Below, one piece after another: positions 57,916 through 64,000 of a stretch of 64,000 nucleotides of DNA (the first letter of the stretch is position 1; the number at the start of each line of letters is the position of its first letter). The stretch comes from Lactuca virosa (taxonomy: Eukaryota > Streptophyta > Magnoliopsida > Asterales > Asteraceae). The stretch lies in contig CAKMRJ010000001.1 of NCBI GenBank assembly GCA_928212115.1, forward strand, positions 364,095,503 through 364,159,502, given 5' to 3'. The notes beneath the pieces were generated by a model. That model saw only the letters and a list, made by a program, of their open reading frames with translations. It searched no databases and was not told where the DNA came from. A program made the translations under genes and the position numbers.

Positions 57916-58545
57916 ATGGCTGGCTTCCATCTCCCCGGCGACCCGTATTATCCCAACCAAGGCATTGGTGGATGGCTCGATGATGAGCCAGAAGAGAATC
58001 ACCCAATCCCCTTGGATGATCACCATGCAGAAGGCTTTTCGGATGGCTCTGACTCCGATCCAGAGGTCAACAACCTACCCCAAGAAGGCCAAGTCCCAAA
58101 TCACAACCCCCGACCAGCATTTCAAGGTCCCACTCCCTTGTGGGCAACAAACTTAAGTCGTTGGAGTGATGAGCAGGGTCAGCCTTTACCCTTCAACGGA
58201 GATCGAAGCTTTTACAACATAAGCGAGGGAGGGTTAACTGACCGAGTCCTACCCATCATGGTCCGTAGGATTGCTCGGAATGTCGAGCAAGGTCGTGCAG
58301 CCATCGATCGAGTGATGGAGGTGGACGCCAACTCTGGCGTTAATACCGTCCGCATTCGCCAACTTGAAGAGGCTATGGAAAGGAATAGGAGGACCAATGA
58401 GGCTCTGCAGCAACAGCTAGCTGCATCCCGAGCTGAAGTCATGGAACTCTGAGTACGTCAGAGGGCACATGAGCGACATCTTCAAGAAGTTGTACGTCAA
58501 CTGGCAAATCTGAGGGTTCGCCCGAGGGATACCCGTCGCCGGTAG
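57916..58545 (+). CDS. Accessory ORF upstream of ChrC gag (acidic, coiled-coil C-terminus; one stop)
   Basis: Starts MAGFHLPGDPYYPNQGIGGW. Residues 20-60 are acidic (DDEPEENHPIPLDDHH); the middle is WATNLSRWSDEQGQPLPF; residues 110-178 form a likely coiled coil (RIRQLEEAMERNRRTNEAL, QQQLAASRAEVMEL). A TGA at 58450-58452 ends the 178-residue frame, but the same frame continues with heptad-like, basic residues (RAHERHLQEVVRQLANLRVR) to a TAG at 58543, so the ancestral protein was about 209 residues. It has no gag, protease or pol motif. Its position between primer site and gag is not standard for chromoviruses. Function unknown. Bases 58546-58907 hold no gene. Confidence 0.7.
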
Positions 58546-58907
58546 AAGATGTCGACTCATCTTTTTCTTTTGAGTTAAGGAATAGCCTTTCTTTTCCGTG
58601 CTCTATGGAGCACTTGTCTGTAAAACATTCCTAGCTTCTAAAGTACTCTAACTAGACTTCTAAGCTGCCAACATTTTCCCTTATGGTTTGATGTAAGACC
58701 TACTGTTAGGTCATTTTTCCCAGACTCATTTTACATCATTAATACCAGTACTATCTATGGGAAAAGTATTTACCTTGTGTTTCCCTACTCTGTTGTTATA
58801 CCTCTATCTGGTAGTTGTACTATGGCGATTTAGTCCATGAAACACTCCCATCATACTTACAATTGGTTCTCACTATTGTCATCATCCCTATCAACTTTCA
58901 GTAAAAG

Positions 58908-61900
58908 ATGTCGCCTCGTCCGTGTCCGACCAGGGGCAGACCTGCAAATCAAACTCCACCACCACCACCCCCTTCGCAGTTCGATGCGGTGATGTTCCAA
59001 GCCGCAGTGAACGCAGCTGTGACTGCAGCCATGGCCCAAGTAAACTCTGGTGGTGCAAGTGGAGCTGGAACAGGCACAAACTCTAGCCATGGTGAAATCC
59101 AACCGCGTACACGGGAGTGTACCTATAAAGATTTCATCAGCTGCAAACCAACGTACTTCAATGAAACCGGAGGGATTATTGCGCAGTCCCAATGGATCGA
59201 GAGAACTGAAGCAATCTTCGAGATGTGCTCATGCCCTGAGGGAAGCAAGATAAAGTTCGCTGCTTGCACCTTCACCGAAAGGGCCCTGACGTGGTGGAAT
59301 GGCCATGTCAAATCACTCTCACTGATAGCAGCTAACGCTATGGGCTGGGATACACTAAAGGACCTGATGACAAGGTAATACTGCCCGAGGGGCGAAATTC
59401 AGAAGCTCGAGGAGAAACTGTGGAACCTCAAAATGAAGGGTTCCGACATAGTGGCTTATATAGCCAGGTTCTACGACCTGGTGACTCTATGTCCTAACCT
59501 GGTCCCCACTGAAAGTAAGAAAGTCGAGAGATACATCTGGGGTTTGGTGCCCCCGTATCGAGGGAATGTACTAGCATCGAAACCTGCAACCTTTGATAGT
59601 GCCAAGGAATTGGCCCAAAGGCTCATCGATCATGAGGTTCCTTCTCCTCCAACAACAACCACAACAGCTGCCCCAACACCAACCAACACGGCAGACAACA
59701 AAAGGAAGCGTTGGGATCGAAAGAAGGGTAAATCCACTCAACCCTCTTCCAAGAAACAACAGACGGTGGCCGTCCATGCTGCCACAACTCCTGTTTCCCC
59801 TGTACCAGCCAAACCATATGCAGGGACCCTACCCAAGTGCACCAAGTGCACTTTCCATCATAACGGCCCCTGCCGGGAAATGCATTGCACCAACTGGGAC
59901 CGGAAGGGCCATACCGCCCGGTTTTGCAGAGCACCACCTAAACCTAACACTCAGGCTCCTGGTGCAGGAGTGAGCCAGGCCTGCTACGGGTGTGGCGAGA
60001 CAGGGTACTTCAAAAGAAACTGTCTGAAAGCTGGGAATGCGGGAGGAGCAGGAAGACTACTTGCTATGGGCCACAATGAAGCCGTGGCAGACCCCACAGT
60101 AGTCACGGGTACGTTCCTTCTTGATAACTCATATGCATGTATCCTATTTGATAGTGGGGCAGAGAGGAGCTTCGTAAACCAAAAATTTAAACACTTACTT
60201 AATCAAGCACCGCAAGCACTAAAAGAAACCTTCATCGTAGAATTGGCCAACGGAAAGACAGAGAGTTCTAACGAGATTTACATAGGTTGTACCTTCAAGC
60301 TAGATAATCATTCAGTTCCAATCGACCTCATACCAGTAGCAATCAAGAGTTTCGATGTCATTGTGGGCATGGACTGGTTGAGTCTCCATCGTGCCGATAT
60401 TCTATGTTACGAGAAGGCAGTCCGTCTAAACCTACCAAATAGCGAAACCTTGTTGATCTACGGAGACAAACCCAGTACGAGCCTTCGTATCATCTCAAGT
60501 ATCCAAGCCCAGAAGTACTTGCATAAGGAATATCGTGCATTCCTTGCACACGTAGTCGATGCGAACCAAAAAACCAAAGACCTAAAAGACCTCCCTGTAG
60601 TACGCGATTTTCTTGACATCTTTCCGGAAGAACTCCCAGGATTACCCCCGCAACGTCAAGTCGAGTTCCGAATCGACTTAGTTCCAGGAGCTACCCCCGT
60701 AGCCAAAGCTCCCTATCGTCTAGCACCCGCTGAGATGCAAGAACTGTCGGGTTAACTTAACGAACTGCTTAGCAAGGGCTTTATAAGACCAAGCTTCTCA
60801 CCCTGGGGAGCCCCGGTCTTGTTCGTCAAGAAGAAAGACGGATCGTTTCGTATGTGCATCGACTATAGGGAGCTCAACAAACTTACAGTCAAGAATCGTT
60901 ACCCTCTACCTCGCATAGACGATTTATTCGACCAGCTGCAAGGGGCGAGCTACTTTTCCAAAATTGATCTGAGATCCGGGTATCACCAGTTACGAGTGCT
61001 TGAGGAGGATGTTCCAAAGACAGCCTTCCGAACTCGTTACGGACACTACGAGTTCGTGGTGATGCCATTCGGATTGACCAATGCCCCCGCAGTATTCATG
61101 AACTTGATGAATAGGGTATGCTGTCCTTACTTGGATCAGTTCGTCATCGTCTTCATCGATGATATACTTATTTACTCTCGAAGTGAGGAGGAGCATAGTG
61201 ATCATCTGCGACAAGTCCTAGGAACCCTACGATCGGAGAAGCTCTATGCGAAGTTCTCTAAATGCGAATTTTGGATCCGAAGAGTCGAATTTTTAGGACA
61301 CGTGGTTAGCGAAGAGGGAATCCACGTGGAGCCATCCAAAATTAAGGCTATTGAGAATTGGTCAGCACTGAAGACGCCTACAAAAATTCGTCAATTTCTA
61401 GGCCTCGCTGGCTACTATCGCAGATTCATACAGAACTTCTCTCGAATTGCGAAACCCCTTACAACATTGACCCAGAAAGGCGTGGCCTTTGACTAGGAAG
61501 AGAAGCAGGAGAAAGCGTTCCAAACGCTAAAACGAGCCTTGTGCACCGCGTCGATACTGACCCTCTTCGAAGGAACAGAAGACTTCGTGGTCTATTGTGA
61601 TGCGTCAAATCAAGGGCTCGGATGTGTTCTGATGCAACGGGGTAAGGTCATCGCCTACGCCTCAAGACAGCTGAAGACACACGAGGTCAACTACACCACT
61701 CATGACCTCGAATTAGGAGCAATTGTATTTGCTCTGAAGATCTGGAGACACTACCTGTATAGTACGAAGAGCACTATCTTCACAAACCACAAAAGCCTAC
61801 AACACATATTCAACCAGAAGGAGCTCAATATGAGACAACGACGGTGGGTTGAGCTAGTCAATGACTACGAATGCGAAATTCCTTATCATCCGGGTAAAGC

Positions 61901-62726
61901 CAACGTAGTAGCAGACGCCCTAAGTCGGAAAGAATATTCTGGTCGAAGAGTCAAGTGATTAACTATGACTATCCATTCGCATCTATCCACACAAATTAAG
62001 GAGGCTCAGCTCGAAGCCTTAAAACCTGAAAATGTGGCGGGTGAATCTCTATGAGGAATGGAAAAGAACTTGGAAGTCAAGGGTGGCGGAGCCTTATATC
62101 TCATGGACCGGATCTGGACACCAAGACACGGTGGCTTCAAAGACTTGTTCATGAAGGAAGCGCACAACACTCGATATTCCGTCCACCCGGGTTCAGATAA
62201 GATGTATCTGGATCTTAAAAAGTCATACTGGTGGCCTAGCATGAAAGCAGAGATTGCTACCTTCGTAAGAAAATGCCTTACTTGCGCCAAGGTCAAGGTC
62301 GAATACCAGAAACCGTCAGGTCTACTTCAACAACCGGAGATACCTGAATGGAAGTGGGAGCGGATCGCTATGGACTTCATAACCAAGTTGCCCAAGACAA
62401 CGGGTGGACTTGATACCATTTGGGTCATCGTTGACAGATTGACCAAGTCCGCACACTTCCTGCCCATCAAGGAAACTGACAAGATGGAGAAGCTCACAAG
62501 AACATACATTCGGGAGATAGTACGACTGCATGGTGTTCCTATATCCATTATCTCCGACAGAGATAGTAGGTTCACTTCGAGGTTCTGGCAGTCACTACAA
62601 AGCTCCTTAGGAACGAGGCTAGACATGAGTATAACCTACCATCCACAGATCGATGGACAAAGTGAGAGAACTATCCAAACTTTAGAGGATATGTTGCGAG
62701 CCTGTGTGATCGACTTAGTTGCTTGA
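58908..62726 (+). pseudogene. ChrC gag-pol, five in-frame stops, C-terminal deletion
   Basis: The start MSPRPCPTRGRP opens a Pro-rich head. Then capsid-like YKDFISCKPTYFNETGG and ALTWWNGHVK, and zinc-knuckle area 59838-60023, where two of the knuckles are damaged (CTNWDRKGHTARFC lacks a Cys, CYGCGETGYFKRNC lacks the His). Protease ILFDSGAERSFV (Asp at 60150). RT from FRIDLVPGATP with FIDD intact at 61152-61163. RNase H FVVYCDASNQG and HDLELGAIVFALKIW. Integrase CLTCAKVK, MDFITKLPK, DRDSRFTSRF, YHPQIDGQSERT. Stops: TAA 59376, TAA 60753, TAG 61494, TGA 61956, TGA near 62052. After RACVIDL (about 62720) the sequence jumps to the pre-LTR tail (NFGTKF-like), so integrase end and chromodomain are gone. 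Confidence 0.93.
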
Positions 62727-62754
62727 ACTCTAATTTTGGGACGAAATTCCCTTT

Positions 62755-62769
62755 AACAGGGGGACGATG
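62755..62769 (+). other. ChrC polypurine tract
   Basis: AACAGGGGGACGATG directly before the 3' LTR start TGACAACCCG. Confidence 0.85.
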
Positions 62770-64000
62770 TGACAACCCGAAATTTCAATCTTGTACACAC
62801 CATTTAATCCAATCAAAAGTTAGACTCGTTTCTACTAACTTTTTAGCGCTAATTAGAGTATGTTTGAGTATTCCGGGCTTAGTACATCCAAGGAATAAGT
62901 GAATGGAAGTGCCAATAGGAGTTGTAAACCATCAACCTTGCCATAAACCCTCCAAAGAGGAGTTTACGGCCAAGGTCATGGGTTTACGACCGTAAACACA
63001 GGCTGGCCGTAAACTCCCTCCTATATATTCAACCCTTAGTCATTTTTCAGCCATTCTTCACTTTTCCAAGCCTAGAACTCGAATTCTCTCTCAAGGATCT
63101 CGAAGTTTTTGCTCCAAATCTTCAAAACGGTAAGTGAATCCTTCCATAAACGAGTTAATACATATTTTCTCCTTGATTCACCCTTGATTTCATCCATGAA
63201 ATCTCTTCTTTTGGGTAGATCTTCAAGTGTTCTTCATTTCACCAAGAACACCAAGAACACACACTAGTGTTTTGGGCTCTAACCACTCTTTCAAGCTTCT
63301 ACTACGTAAGTACACTACCCTTAGCTTGTTATATACTAGAATCACTCTTTAAACACCAAGAAATCGTGTCCAGAAGAGAGTTTACAGCCAAGGCAATCTC
63401 CCTTGGCCGTAAACCCTAATGTTGGGTGCATTTGGACCCTAACTTCTTCCTAAGGCTTGGTCCTTAGTCTAGAACCCTTCCTGGAAACTTGTAGGACCTT
63501 AAACACACAAAAATGGAACATGAAGACATGAGTTTACGGCCGTAAACAACATGGGTCGTAAACCCATGGGCCGTAAACACCATGGGTCGTAAACCCATGG
63601 GCCATAAACTCATGGGCCATACCATTTGGTCCGTAAACTCCAATGAGAGGCCCAACAACCCTTAGGTGCAACCCTATGTGCTTCTAACACTTGAAGCAAG
63701 GTGTTTCCATGTCCTAGGGTGTCCTTATTTGCTTAACTAGTTGTCTAAACACTAATTAGATACATATATGTATCACTATATGTTAAATAGGATCCGTGTG
63801 TGCTCAAATCTTCACTTTGACACTCAGCATCCCATCCAGCATTTCAATCCAAACCACTCACTGCAGGTGAGTTCATACCCCTTAATCAACCTTTGAAATT
63901 ATTTTTAAATGCTTTTATGGGGGGGGGGGAATACAAGTTGAAACATTCTAGTCATTGTTTTAATCACATGTGATTAATAACTAGAACAAACAGAAAGATT
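62770..64000 (+). repeat. ChrC 3' LTR (first ~1.23 kb; continues beyond window)
   Basis: Matches 54628-55855 with few substitutions. The palindrome block at 63533-63610 has an additional copy of the CCATGGGTCGTAAACC unit compared with the 5' LTR (55388-55468). G-run at 63920-63930. Confidence 0.95.

Larger units (their letters stand above)
54628..64000 (+). mobile_element. ChrC: Ty3/gypsy element (chromovirus-like pol), 3' LTR incomplete in window
   Basis: Plus strand: 5' LTR 54628-57428, primer site 57432-57443, accessory ORF 57916-58545, gag-pol 58908-62726, polypurine tract 62755-62769, 3' LTR from 62770 past the window end. Inserted in CopD gag. The target-site duplication cannot be checked because the right edge is outside. 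One frame covers gag through integrase, with five stops and no frameshift; the integrase C-terminus and any chromodomain are deleted. Confidence 0.93.

Overview
This is plant nuclear DNA made almost entirely of nested LTR retrotransposons, with Helitron-type insertions and no intact host gene. The LTR families, and the ACTCG-N-CGAGT motif arrays inside them, resemble what I know of Asteraceae genomes, lettuce (Lactuca) in particular. That taxonomic call is recognition, not a search result. Short names used below are mine.

Positions 1-25177 are one ~12 kb segment written twice. Bases 1174-13152 are repeated at 13167-25177, and the copies are separated only by 13 Ns (13153-13165). Copy 1 stops exactly at the gap and copy 2 starts exactly after it, so this looks like two overlapping contigs that were never merged rather than a real duplication. 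On the minus strand each copy holds: (a) Ath, a non-autonomous Athila-like element with a tRNA-Asp primer site, gag and protease, and an RT-start/integrase-end fusion; (b) a chromovirus gag fragment whose leader carries a 450-bp Helitron-like insertion; (c) the truncated 3' LTR and part of the body of CopX, a decayed Ty1/copia element, with a 2.8-kb solo gypsy LTR (TSD CCCAT) in its LTR.

Positions 25178-29726 are the rest of CopX: decayed pol and gag, a leader, a primer site and the start of its 5' LTR. That LTR is split by ChrB (29727-47070, minus, TSD AAAAT), a chromovirus with 2.1-2.3 kb LTRs, gag, protease, RT, RNase H, integrase and a chromodomain, all broken by stops and frameshifts. 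ChrB's leader is in turn split by CopA (37118-44411, minus, TSD TAACT), a copia element with similar LTRs but a deleted RT core.

Positions 47182 to about 50570 look like a Helitron (minus) that captured gene pieces, including the RING half of an AIRP2-like ubiquitin ligase. Then come CopE (copia gag start, plus), a truncated gypsy LTR (LTR-F, minus), and the leader and gag start of CopD (plus, CopA family). CopD gag is interrupted at 54628 by ChrC (plus; 5' LTR 54628-57428, 3' LTR from 62770 to the window end), a gypsy element with an extra coiled-coil ORF before gag and one long gag-pol frame holding five stop codons.

The most interesting non-coding signals lie in the LTRs and leaders. ChrB RNA would carry about 11 copies of the GGAC-UUCG-GUCC tetraloop hairpin per LTR. 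Several gypsy LTR families carry clusters of their own short CpG-containing palindrome near the LTR start. Three diverged copia copies share an identical leader stem-loop. The ChrB gag-protease frame break coincides with a 67-bp intron-like insertion.
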